Assembly (NCBI RefSeq): GCF_043290135.1
Contig: NC_134704.1
Coordinates: 13,956,001-14,020,000, forward strand
DNA from: Rhipicephalus microplus
Taxonomy: Eukaryota > Arthropoda > Arachnida > Ixodida > Ixodidae
DNA length: 64,000 nt
Direction of reading: 5' to 3'
Part shown: positions 22,983 through 33,415 of the stretch, piece by piece
Layout of the letters: the number at the start of each line of letters is the position of its first letter
Numbering within the stretch: position 1 is the stretch's first letter
Translations under genes and position numbers: made by a program
The notes under the pieces: generated by a model
What the model was told of the DNA's origin: nothing
Databases searched by the model: none
Seen by the model: the letters and a program-made list of their open reading frames with translations, nothing else

Positions 22983-24337
22983 GGTACGGCTCTTAAGCAG
23001 GCGGTAATGTGTTCATATGTCCTTGCAACTGGTGGCCTCCGATATCTGCGGTACGATGCTTCTGAATAAAATGGCATCGAGCGATGCCGCTACATAGGCT
23101 ATAGTGACAGCTGTTTGGACACGTAGACGACGGAACCCTTGTACGTGTACACACAGAAGCGTCGGGAATAAATGACCTGTATTCTTTATGTACGCAGCCT
23201 CGCGTGTGCGCTGTGAAGATGCATAGCATGACCTACGCTTCTCACTAAGAGAGCGAGAGAGTTGGCGGGAGGGCACGTGGATATGACTTATCGTCATTAG
23301 CCTACATGACGCTCGGCCGTTTCAGGTGCTGAACGTTGTAACTCTGTTCGGGCCCCGACAGTGCGCAGCTTCTAAGGAATGTTTTTTTTTTTTTGGCTGA
23401 TGTTTAAAAAAGAAATAAAGAAATCGCCGTCCACAGGTGTATATGCACCGCCAGAGGTATGGCGCGGGACAACTTGCTCTTGAATTTGTTGTCACAATAT
23501 AGATGACATCTTTTAGTTGTTGTTTTTTTTTGCACTCATTGTGAATTTTTTCTAAATGTCACTGTGGATTAGATTAATACTGCTTGTAAATCTCTAATTG
23601 GTACGCCCCCTAAAACAAAATCACGAGTGAGCTGCTGAAAGCTCTTCCCGGCGAATAGATGCCATACACGCGTCAAATGCAGCGCGTCAAGAACACAGAT
23701 ACTCAATTATACAGTCTGCAAACTATATAATAAAGAACTTTGCCTCTAAGTTTGCTGTGTACATTTACGCGCCTGATGCGAACCAAAAAATGACTATTTG
23801 GAAGCAGGCGAATGGTGACGCATGCACCGAATGTCATACTGAAAACGCCTTTCGTCTGCTTCCTGTCGTCTCTCTTCATAGCTTGTCTTATAACTATCTT
23901 TCTTGCGATTTCTTCATTTCATTATTTACGCTAAAAAGGCCTTATGTTGATCACCCCTGCTCATTCAACAGCAAGCCTTATTGTAGCAACACTTCCAGGA
24001 AAATTGTTGGAACTTTTAGAAAAGCGATATCCTGGGCTATTTTTTCTGTAAGTTATGTAAATGACAACTGCTGTTACAAATTCATGTTTATATGCCTTTG
24101 AATTGTGAAATAAGAAATACATATAGTTCGTTATGGATCAATGACACCGTTCAATCTGGTACAACTCAACATCACGAGATCGGGACTCCAACTCCGATGC
24201 TGTCGTCTATACCTCTATGGTTGGTGAAGGTTGCGTAACTCGTTGCATGAACAAGCTAAACACGGCGACGGCACATGGTGGCCGAGCCGAAATTACACGT
24301 GCACCATATGGCTGCTGCTGAATGGTCTCAACCGTTG
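22983..24337. other. 5' flank of gene B and spacer
   Basis: The first few hundred bases must hold the gene B promoter; no clear TATA box like that of gene A is visible. The rest contains poly-T runs and no supported coding sequence. Confidence 0.4.
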
Positions 24338-26042
24338 TCAGCCACGCTCTGTGCCAGCCCTCGGATAGAAGGGCGTGGTGACGGGCGGCGGCTCCCGATT
24401 GGCCAAGGCCTCGTCGCGCCACAGGCGGGCCCACACGATCACCAGGATGAGCACCACGCTAACGAACACTATTACCGAGGTGGTGATGACGCGGTTCTTG
24501 GAAGCCATCTGATCGTGGCGCAGCTCCTCGGCGATCTCGGGAACTCCCGCCTGGAAAGCGGGACTGCCGGGGCTCATCGTGCCACTACGGGGTGACCTGC
24601 AGGCAATGGCAGCATGGGGTTTGTAATCTCAGGACGCTATATGCTGTAGCCTGTGAAAGTGTGTTGTATACGGCCGATTTCAGGGCAGTTCACTTCGCTG
24701 GCACGTCGGTAAGCGTCTCATGATAATGACGTCGCACCGACGCACCGGCGTTGAGTTTCTGGCATGGAAAATGAGTATATGAATCTAGTCTCTGAAGAAA
24801 TGTTTTGTATGAACTAATCGTAGTTTTTCACCCAACTTTCTCGTGTTCTTAGCAATAGCACAACCTAAGTGAAAAGGTTATTTGTAAATTATTTTTTTCG
24901 GAAATTTAAACTTATTGCTTATGAGATAAGACGCAAATCAAATATGCATGACGATGTCTCTGCGCTTCGGTACCCTGCATTCGAGATGCCGTTAACTATG
25001 AACGGTGAGAGTCATTGCTTGGAAAGCTTTCATTTCTATCGGTACAGAAAATTACTTTAATTTGAAAAAGTCAGTAGAGAACAGGTGTGTCGCATTATTT
25101 TAGCAGAGCCCTACAACGGCTCATCATCACGCCATTGGCTGGCCCTAGAGTCATATGCGGTCATGGCGTCCGCATATGACGCCATCGTGACTTGACATAA
25201 CGCCAAATTGTGTGACGTCATCATGGCACCACGTATCGTGATATTGCATGATGAATTCGTCACGTTACACCGTCACTTGGTCAAAGGTATACAGGTCGAT
25301 AACGAAGGCTGCGCAGAATGAGGTGACGTGCACAAAGTTTGCAATGCTTCCAATCTATAGAAGTGGGATGGAAAGGCTTTCGGAGGGGGCGGGGTAGGAT
25401 AAGATCGACTGAAGAGAAATAGAGCAAGATGGTATTTGCCCTCGAGTCGTGTTAGGCGAATGCCTGAGGAACCGGGTGAGTTTTTTGATGCCCTTGACAT
25501 CACATAAGGGCATCGTAGTCGAGATTCCGTGGTGAACATTAAACGTCGATCTTATATTTTTTTCGTGGCCCACTACGCTGGTGTAATGGTTACGGTGTTC
25601 AGCTGTTGAACCAAAGGTCGCGGGCTCGATTCTGGCGGTGACCCGTGTGCTGTGCAATGTCAGCTCACGTTAAATAGTCAAAATTTCCGGAGCCCTGCAC
25701 TACGGCATGGTCGTTTTGAAACATCAAACCTTAGTTTTTTTTTTTTTTTTCACTTGTTTCGTGACCATACAAGTAAGGTCTGCCTAACCGGTTTCCTTTC
25801 CTGGGTGACATGGCGGCTGGCGGCGAGTAGATGAGGTGTCCAGCCCTGATGGTGGGCGGTGGGGTGCCCACGTACGGGAAGCCCGCCTGTACCGCCGACG
25901 AAATCCCGCGGCTGTGCTCTCCGCTTCCCGGCGGCGAGAAGTGGGGCTTCCCGGTTACCGGAGAAAAAGGGGCCCTGGTCGGATCTTCCCTTGGCGGCGC
26001 CTCGCTGTAGCGGTGCTGTTTCTTGTGCTTACTCTTGCCCAT
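24338..26042 (-). CDS. Small single-pass membrane protein gene 1 (two exons)
   Basis: Function unrecognised. Exon 1 is 26042-25771, starting in a good context (ACAATGG), with a basic, proline-rich N-terminus (MGKSKHKKQHRYSEAPPRED...). Exon 2 is 24596-24338, after acceptor CCATTGCCTGCAG, and ends with TGA. The preferred donor is GTATGG (phase 2); a weaker in-phase donor GTCACC lies at 25809. Both give about 160-176 aa in the same frame. Residues about 127-149 form one transmembrane helix (VITTSVIVFVSVVLILVIVW) preceded by EELRHDQ and followed by ARLWRDE; the short tail is Pro/Arg rich. The same EELxxxQ-TM-ARLxxDE arrangement is found in the gene at 30.2-32.6 kb, suggesting a tandem family. GC-rich codon use fits coding DNA. 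The intron carries a Ruka SINE. Confidence 0.63.
25130..25275. repeat. Diverged TGACGTCA-type repeat
   Basis: GTGACGTCATCATGG and neighbouring GACGCCATCGTGAC motifs match the family seen at 4160 and 39480. Old, without clear ends; in the intron of membrane gene 1. Confidence 0.4.
25573..25740 (+). repeat. Shortened Ruka SINE copy
   Basis: Head with GTTCAGCTGTTGAACC and box B GGGCTCGATTCTGG, then an internally deleted body ending GTTTTGAAACATCAAACC and a poly-T run. In the intron of membrane gene 1, antisense. Confidence 0.65.
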
Positions 26043-26289
26043 TGTCGTTGCCGCAAACGTAGCTCTTTTCTGTGTTGCAAACGCAGCCGTGGCGGTTGCT
26101 CTCTTCTTCTTCTTCTTCTGTTTTTGGTTTTGTTGTTGGCCTCCTATTAACTGTGTCTCGCGCTCACTGTGGGGATTGGGCAAAAATTTAGGGATTTTAT
26201 TAAATGCTATAGAATTTTAGAATAAAAGGATTTATATGTAGAAGCATTACATATTATATTAGAAATTCTGGTGCTTGATAAATTGTATT

Positions 26290-27290
26290 TAAAAAATGGC
26301 AGCATATCCACGGAGTGAATGATGGAGAGTGGGGCGAAGCATTCCTCCGTCCATTCGTTCTTGCTTCCGTCCATCCATGCGTCCGTCTGTGTGACCGTCC
26401 ATGCGTCCATCAGCCCGTCCGTGCGTGCGTCTGTTCGTCCGTCCACCCTAGCGTTCGTCCATGCATCCGCCCCTGCGTCCGTTCATGCGTCCATCCATGC
26501 ATCTGTCTGTGTGTCCGTTTGTCCATCTATTCAACACTCGAAGTACCACCATTTCGCATCTTTTCATCATATATTCCCCATATAGAAGCACCGCCATCCA
26601 GCGGACATTCCAAGGACTAAACGAGAGGTGGCAAACGCACACTTTCTTACGGCTTGCACTTCGGGTCTACTTCCCACCTCGAGTTCATGGTATATACTAG
26701 TTCACTGTATCCATGGCACTGCGGCCCAACGCTCGCTAAACCTTTCTAAAACAGGGAGGTTACGCCAAGCGAGTATAACGTAGCAACCTTTCCTTGTCAG
26801 ATAGTGTTCAATGTACATGCCAATGGCTGCTAATGGGAAATGAGAGACAGGAGAATTCGGCTTTTACTTTCTTACGGCTTGCACTACGTACCTACTTCCC
26901 ACATTTAACTACCTCGAGTTCATTCATGGTATATACTAGTTCATTGCATTATGGCACTGCGGCTAACGCTCGCTAAACATTTCTAAAACTGAGGAGCCAG
27001 CGAGTATGACGTAACAACCCTTTCTTGTCAGATAGTGCTCAATGTACATGCCAATGGCTGCTAATGGGGATTGCAGCGTGCGCGTTAACTAAAAGCCGAA
27101 TGCTCCTGTCTCTGATTCCCCATTAGCAGTCATTGACAGGTACATTAAGCACTATTTTTATTGCTCAACAACGCACAGAAGAAATATCTCACCGGCACCA
27201 CCTTGGAGATCAAAATGTTATACTTGTTACATACTACAACGGCTACGAGGGACGACAGGTGTCGCTATAAAGAGCTTCGCTTCTAAAAAT
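26290..27290. mobile_element. Complex repeat with minisatellite, direct and inverted copies
   Basis: Starts near a GGGGCGAAGCATTCC motif and ends near AGAGCTTCGCTTCTAAAAA. Inside: an imperfect CGTCCATGCGTC minisatellite (26337-26530); a 225-bp direct duplication (copy 1 from 26642, copy 2 from 26867, each ending CCAATGGCTGCTAATGGG); and an inverted copy of the junction segment at 27091-27160. No coding domain. Looks like a non-autonomous DNA element; class unknown. Confidence 0.6.
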
Positions 27291-27343
27291 CAAAGCAGTG
27301 TTATATTAGTAATGGATAATGAATAAATGAATATCTTGGCTCG

Positions 27344-27637
<294 letters not shown>

Positions 27638-27997
27638 TCGACACAAAGGGATCGCCAGTTAACCGATTGGTTACATTGAGGTAGTTCCGTGCAGCCAAGC
27701 ATGGCTTCGCATTCAGAGGTGCAAGAAATGAGGCTGGAAACGATAAAATGACTGGTACAGATAAAACCATTCGAACATCACGTAAAGGTGTTCCTAACAG
27801 GTTTCTATAGCTCAGCAAAGAATGCGCCCAGGAAAGAAGGTGTCCGAGTAGACCAGTGTTGGCAGAAATTTAGTTTCGGTACACGACAGCACGGCCTCGG
27901 GAGGGACGCTTCCACTTTACGGGTTTCACAGAGTGATCTTCGCCAGCGATATAAAAATTAGGGGACCCTAAGGCGTTGAACCTAAGGCTGACCTTTA

Positions 27998-28468
27998 GAA
28001 GTTGAACGCGATAGCGACATCGTGTTCGTATGCACTAAGTGTTTGAAGTATACGGTACTTCAAACACTTGGTGCATGAAACCTTTTCTAATTTGCTATGC
28101 ACCCACTACGTGGCCTTAAGAGAATAGGCACTCTATTACGTGTGTGTCTTTTGTAGTGAGGTACCAACTTTCGACCATGGAGCCATTATAATAATTACAT
28201 TTTCTGACGCCTGTTGGCAATGGACGCTTGACCACCTATTATTACTGCAATATTTCGTGTTGCATTTTGACACATATATACAGAACGCGTGTGTTTGTAA
28301 AGCATGAAAGCTGCTTTCACTATATTTCCCAGCAGAGAAAGTTAGTTACCTTTATTTGCGTCGTTGTCGATTTTCGGTCATGCATAAAATGATGATTTTT
28401 CGCTCACAACCAACGACGCCGGCACCGAAATTTCTCCGAAATGAGCTCTTTAACGCTATCGCGTTAAC
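27998..28468. mobile_element. MITE with ACGCGATAGCG terminal motifs and internal hairpin
   Basis: Left end GTTGAACGCGATAGCG and right end CGCTATCGCGTTAAC form inverted repeats. The right part includes CAACGACGCCGGCACCGAAA, a phrase I recall from common ixodid repeats. A strong hairpin (28030-28076) sits near the left end. No transposase. Confidence 0.65.
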
Positions 28469-29683
28469 AAGCGCCGATATTAGGTGGAGCTTGTCAGTGA
28501 TTTGTCTGCGCACACTCGCATAATATCGCGCCTGTGAAAATTCCGCAGCTGTGTGTCACGTGTGAGTGGATGACGGCAGGTACGGTAAGATCGGTCCGTT
28601 TATTGACGACATAGTAAAATAATCCCAATTTCATTTAGGAACAACCATTTATGTCCAGACACGCGCATTAATCGAACTTTTAAATGCGCGGAGTACGCGA
28701 AAAGCCTCAAGTTAGCGTCAGCACCCATAGAAAATGCAACTCAGTCTGCTGATGATGCGCCTCGTGTGATTGGCACGTATACCCACTCAGGGGGATCAGC
28801 CAAGAGGCCAAGAGGCCAAGGATCGTATGTGGTCTCTTTTTTTTTTTTCATACTCGCGTATATGTTACGGTGTTAGTTAGAAAGAGGAGACGGCTCTTTC
28901 ACTACCAGAGATGTTTCGGCATCTGACCATGCTGGCAAAGCGATAGAGAATAGCTAAGACGAAGAGCGACATCCTGATTCGAGTATGACAAAGAAGAAAA
29001 ACTTGATATACCGTAACTGTTTCCATGCCACTTGCAATGGTCGGTATTTTAACGTACATTACTATATAAGAAAGTATATTCAGTGCTTGTCAGTGCAGCG
29101 CGGAGAAAATCGTCTTCGAAAACAACTGCAGTATCGACTCCAGGGCCGCACTTGAAGTTTGCCACTGCGTATATGCCCATGCTACTATTAGTTTGTGCTT
29201 CAGGGGAGGGGGGAGGTGCAAAGGTTAGTCGCATCGCCCCCCCCCTCCCTATCATGTCAATGTATGAAACTGACTTTGCGCCCTCTTGCACCCCCACCCC
29301 ACCCCCGCATACGCACGCCAATGAGATTAAGTTCATCTCTGCTGGGTAATATAGAAGCCGGGGCACATCTACATACGTTCTGAAAGTTAATGGTGTTTCT
29401 AAATATATTTCATCTGTGTGATGTTGGTGGTGAGATTATGATGATGCTGTCGATGATAGCAGCGAACGAGATGACGGTTGCTGTCATCGTCAGTTTTATA
29501 CCTGAATTTCGCGATTCCAAAATTGTATACCGCCATCCATTCTTGTTCGTGTTTCGTCAGCTTTGAACGCCCTTCGGACCAATCACTGACAGTGGCCATT
29601 CCACAACGGAATCGGCCATTATAGTTGTGGTTTGGTGGCGTTAAGGTCAACATCATTAACCTGCCATTTTGATCTAAAGGTTA
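28469..29683. other. Non-coding stretch
   Basis: No supported gene. An open minus frame at 29049-29366 is low-complexity Gly/Pro from C/G runs. Poly-C and poly-G tracts near 29210-29310. Confidence 0.4.
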
Positions 29684-29945
29684 TGGGGCTTTGCCGCTCA
29701 CCTGAAAGTCGCGTTTTGGAACGTTAAACCCCACATATCAATCAATCAACCTGAAAGTCGTGGGATCGCATTTCGGCCACGGCGGCTATATATATTTTTG
29801 GTGGCAAAAATCCTTGAGGCATGTGTACTTAAGCTGAGGCGCACGTTAAAGAGAACCCACGTGGTTCGAGGTTTGCAGCGCCCTCCTCTACGGAGTTCCT
29901 CAATAATATCGTGGTTTTGGGACGTTAAACCTTAACAACTATATT
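29684..29945 (+). repeat. Old Ruka SINE interrupted by a 37-bp Ruka 3' end
   Basis: The outer copy runs from TTTGCCGCTCACCTGAAAGTCG to GTTTTGGGACGTTAAACCTT. Within it, 29712-29748 is just the last 37 bp of another Ruka (CGTTTTGGAACGTTAAACCC... then ATCAATCA), flanked by 12-bp duplications ACCTGAAAGTCG at 29700-29711 and 29749-29760. Confidence 0.8.
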
Positions 29946-30219
29946 ATAGGTCAACATGAATGATATTCTCAGCACGTAACGTAAAAGATGTCGGTTATAG
30001 TCATCCTGTCAACGACGTTTTGTCATCGTATTCATTGCTACGGATTCCATCTTCGCTTTCGTCGTCATCGCATTGGCAATTGAACTTCCTGGCCGCATTC
30101 CCTCTCACCACTTTGACCTCTTTGGCATCTAAATAGAGAAGTTTATTTACTCGTTCAAACGGTATCAAAGGTGTAAACGTGAAAGCGTGCGCGATGAGGA
30201 GTCCATGCAGCTCGGCCGT

Positions 30220-32575
30220 TCATCGCAGTCGGGTGCGGTTCCCGCCGAGCACGGCTCCGATCAGGCGCGCGTCGGCCTCGCCCACGGCTTCGACGTCCGA
30301 TTCGTTTTCGGACATGGAGCGCCGACCCGGGTTGGCTGCCGACCGAGCGCGTAGAAGTGGGGGCCTGCGGCCGCCTGGCGTCTCGTCCAGCAGTAGGCGT
30401 GCCAGCACCACCAGGACGACGAAGCCGATGGACAGCGTCATGAGGACGAAGCCGACGAGCACGCGGCGGCCGTCACGCTTTTGCTCGCGTTGGAGCTGCT
30501 CCAGCACCTGCGACAATGATTGGCGCTTAAAGTTACTCTTGAATGAAGCGATGAATCGGAATAATAAATTATATTCTGGGAATTCTATAATGTCGCTAAT
30601 TTTACGATCCTATAGGTTCACTACGGGACAAAAAAAAAGTCAATGTTTTTTTTTTTTAATTTTTGCGCCTGTCCCGCCGCGGTGGTCTAGTGGCTAAGGT
30701 ACTCGGCTGCTGACCGCGCAGGTCGCGGGTTCAAATCCCGGCTGCGGCTGCTGCATTTCCGATGGAGGAGGAAATGTAGGCCCGTGTGCTCAGATTTGTG
30801 TGCACGTTAAAGAACCCCAGGTGGTCGAAATTTCCGGAGACCTCCACTACGGCGTCTCTCATAATCATATGGTGGTTTTGGGACGTTAAACCCCACATAT
30901 GAATATGAATTTTTGCGCCGAAAACTATACGCGCGTCAGGTCACATTATTATTTCAACGCGTATTACTCGGATTTCGGTGACACTGGCTAAACAAAATTT
31001 TCTGAAACCTGGTATGTCAAGTATATGGCACCGCAGTTGACAATTTACTTCATTTTTACCGATTAGGCATTATATACGTATGACCTATCGTAGAAGCCGT
31101 CAAAATACGTTATGCCATGGTGATTGGCGCGATAAATTCAAGGCGGCGTCACCACTCGTGTATTTTTTTTTATTTTCTGCAAATTTTTTACTTACCGAGC
31201 GTCGTCTCGTGGTAAGAGCGCTGTTTTCGGTAATGTGAAATTTCAATTAACTAATACCCGAAAAATCGTTTTCCACTATTTATAGCATTAGGAAAACATA
31301 TATAACTACCGCTGCCTATACTTACGCGCCATGCAACTAATTACGTCTTATAAGTTGTCTAGCTTTCCATTATATTATGCTACAATCTGCTTTGATGGGG
31401 ACAGCAAGCTGGCAATGGGATCAATAACTAAAGGAGTTTACAAGGTACTACGAGCAGATGCGTAAGGTTGATGAAGCCGACGATGATGGTCAAACGTAAT
31501 GTAATCGCGTCTGTTCGGGATGAAATTTCAGTAAATATTTTTCATTCTGGACGCGTCGTTACTGTGCGGTATTTCATGCAGGCGGAGTGGAAGGGTGTGA
31601 AAGAGAAAGTTAATTATTGTGATTACTTCTTCGTCGTTTCTGTTAATTATATTATTTTAGACATTGTTCGTTTATTTCATCTCGGTTGTGAGGATTTATA
31701 GCCGTTTTTAGGCCTGCATTGCGTGTTCTATTGTGAGCGTGACCATACTGCATGAGATCTATAGACAGATGACAAGCAGGGCCCCTAAAATAGCCTGATT
31801 GTCTGTTCGCAAGCATACTCGCGAGGAGGAGGCCATTTGACTCATCAAATGCGTGTAGCTTATTAGATTCGTGGTACGTTTTCAAAAAATTCCCGCGGCT
31901 CCATGTTGGCGGCTTGCGCAAAACTGAAACACCATCACCAAACACTGACCTCTGTGTGGTCAATAAGGGCCCTTTAACGTCCACAATTACCGGCTCAATT
32001 TATATCAAATGTACGAAGGTCATGAACTTTGTGCAAATAAACTTAAAATTTACTTGTCTGCAGCTGACTCTCCTGCAAACCCAGCTCTCTCCCTTAATTT
32101 TTTTAAACTAGGAATGCGTATACACCTGGGATAACAGCAGTCAAATACTGATTTGGCTTACTTGTGACACCAACACCGACTGCCTTCGCCTGTTTCGCTA
32201 CGCCATGCTTTTAGGACACTGAGCCACGCTCTCTTCATGGCAGTGCACAAGTTTTCCTCACCTCCTTCAATGTACACACCTATGTACCCTCCAACACTGA
32301 CGAAAGACACTTCTTTTTTACTTCGTTACATCACGCATGCCGTGCCCTGAAATGTCTGTCAAGAACGCTTATATATAGTGTTCTAAGGTATGAAACGTGC
32401 ATGCATGAGACAACCATCGCGTGCAATGTACAAGGCGTACCTGTTCCAGCGAAGGACTGGCCAACGTCGAACACCGCAGCGCTCCTCTAGCACCGCTAGA
32501 CCTGGTCGTAGACCCATACTGTGGGGAACTGTTGTTGGTGTCCATATCCGCTGGCGCAATCTGCTTAGAGGTCAT
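30220..32575 (-). CDS. Small single-pass membrane protein gene 2 (two exons)
   Basis: Function unrecognised. Exon 1 is 32575-32441 (45 codons), starting with ATG in context GGCACCATGA and ending at a strong donor CAG|GTACGC in phase 0. Exon 2 is 30507-30220, after acceptor TCATTGTCGCAG, phase 0, ending with TGA. The predicted protein is 140 aa. The N-terminal 60 residues are hydrophilic (Ser/Thr-rich, then EQLQREQKRDGRR). Residues about 61-84 are a transmembrane helix (VLVGFVLMTLSIGFVVLVVL), followed by ARLLLDE and an Arg/Pro then acidic tail (SENESDVEAVGEAD). EQLxxEQ-TM-ARLxxDE matches membrane gene 1 (EELxxDQ-TM-ARLxxDE), although the intron phases differ. The 1.9-kb intron contains a MITE split by a Ruka SINE. 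Confidence 0.66.
30598..31292 (+). mobile_element. MITE-family copy split by a Ruka SINE
   Basis: Related to the 15851-16346 element: shared order of blocks such as TCGGTGACACTGGCTAA, GATTAGGCATTATA, GAGCGTCGTCTCG(T/C)GGTAA and GTTTTCGG. The Ruka at 30670-30907 interrupts the AATTTTTGCGCCG block. Ends are eroded. Confidence 0.65.
30670..30907 (+). repeat. Full-length Ruka SINE with 12-bp target duplication
   Basis: The best copy in the window: CCGCCGCGGTGGTCTAGTGG, box B GGTCGCGGGTTCAAATCCCG, then the body, ending GGTTTTGGGACGTTAAACCC and CACATATGAAT. Flanked by AATTTTTGCGCC at 30658-30669 and 30908-30919. A young insertion into the MITE copy, inside the intron of membrane gene 2 and antisense to it. 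Confidence 0.92.
31293..32440. other. Intron sequence of membrane gene 2
   Basis: Remainder of the intron. No exon, RNA or complete repeat recognised. Confidence 0.4.
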
Positions 32576-32768
32576 GGTGCCTGCTTTTTCCTCTTCTTCT
32601 CCCCCAAGGACGCCTGCTTGTTATTCTCAAGCACCCATTCATCACGGCTTACATCCGATGTTGATGAATAGTTCATTTTGCAAATTGTATAATATACCAT
32701 TCCCGCATTCCTGGGGGAGGGGTGTGCCACAACCACCAGAGCGCCTCAACTGCTTGTGCGACCGTCAC

Positions 32769-32874
32769 GAAGAAGAAGAAGAAGAAGAAGAAGAAGAAGA
32801 AGAAGAAGAAGAAGAAGAAGAAGAAGAAGAAGAAGAAGAAGAAGAAGAAGAAGAAGAAGAAGAAGAAGAAGAAG

Positions 32875-32904
<30 letters not shown>
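32769..32904. repeat. (GAA)n microsatellite, about 45 units
   Basis: Uninterrupted purine/pyrimidine GAA/TTC tract. Glu, Lys, Arg and Ser homopolymer frames are artefacts. Lies just upstream of membrane gene 2. Confidence 0.98.
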
Positions 32905-32905
<1 letters not shown>

Positions 32906-33055
32906 TTGCTTTATCCTCCTTTTATTATGATTATGTATGACTCGAAAGGCCTCAAATTTCATATCCCCGATTCTCGGCCAATCCCCCTGAGCGGGCGAGA
33001 GCCATTGGAGGCATCATCATCATCATCGTCTAGAGTGAGTGTGAGACATACATAT

Positions 33056-33230
33056 TGTCACGTCACTCCAGGGGGTGTCGACAAGGTTTACTGACGCCTG
33101 ATCAACAGGGCTCTAACCAAGCGCGTCGGTTGGGCTTGTTTTCCAGAGCGAGGGCCCACGTGCACTTCTTTCTTCTCTGTGGTGTGTGCCTTCACCTTGG
33201 CATACGACCCACTACTAGAAAGAGGTGGCA
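33056..33230 (-). repeat. 3' LTR of the gypsy element
   Basis: Plus-strand TGTCACGTCACTCC ... AGAGGTGGCA, matching 38416-38590 except at three positions (one at the second base, two single C/T changes). In element orientation it reads TGCCACC...GTGACA. The boundary could shift by up to 4 bp because AATAT follows both copies. Confidence 0.92.
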
Positions 33231-33250
33231 ATATTCCCCCTCAATAACAA
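33231..33250 (-). other. Polypurine tract region of the gypsy element
   Basis: In element orientation the sequence just before the 3' LTR reads TTGAGGGGGAATAT, the expected plus-strand primer for reverse transcription. Confidence 0.7.
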
Positions 33251-33415
33251 AAAAAGAGCATCGTCCCGATGCTGTAAAGTTATTGAAAAAAAAAACAAAG
33301 TAGTTTAAACAATGAAAAAGGGCACCAATAATCAAATGTTAGACGCGATAAGTTCACCAATGATGAGGCAATTGTCGGAGCACAAATAAAAAAAAAACAC
33401 AGGAAAAGTGGTCTT

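Noticed and set aside
32421..33094. Long Glu, Lys, Arg and Ser homopolymer frames
   Set aside because: They are the reading frames of the (GAA)n microsatellite and have no independent coding evidence.
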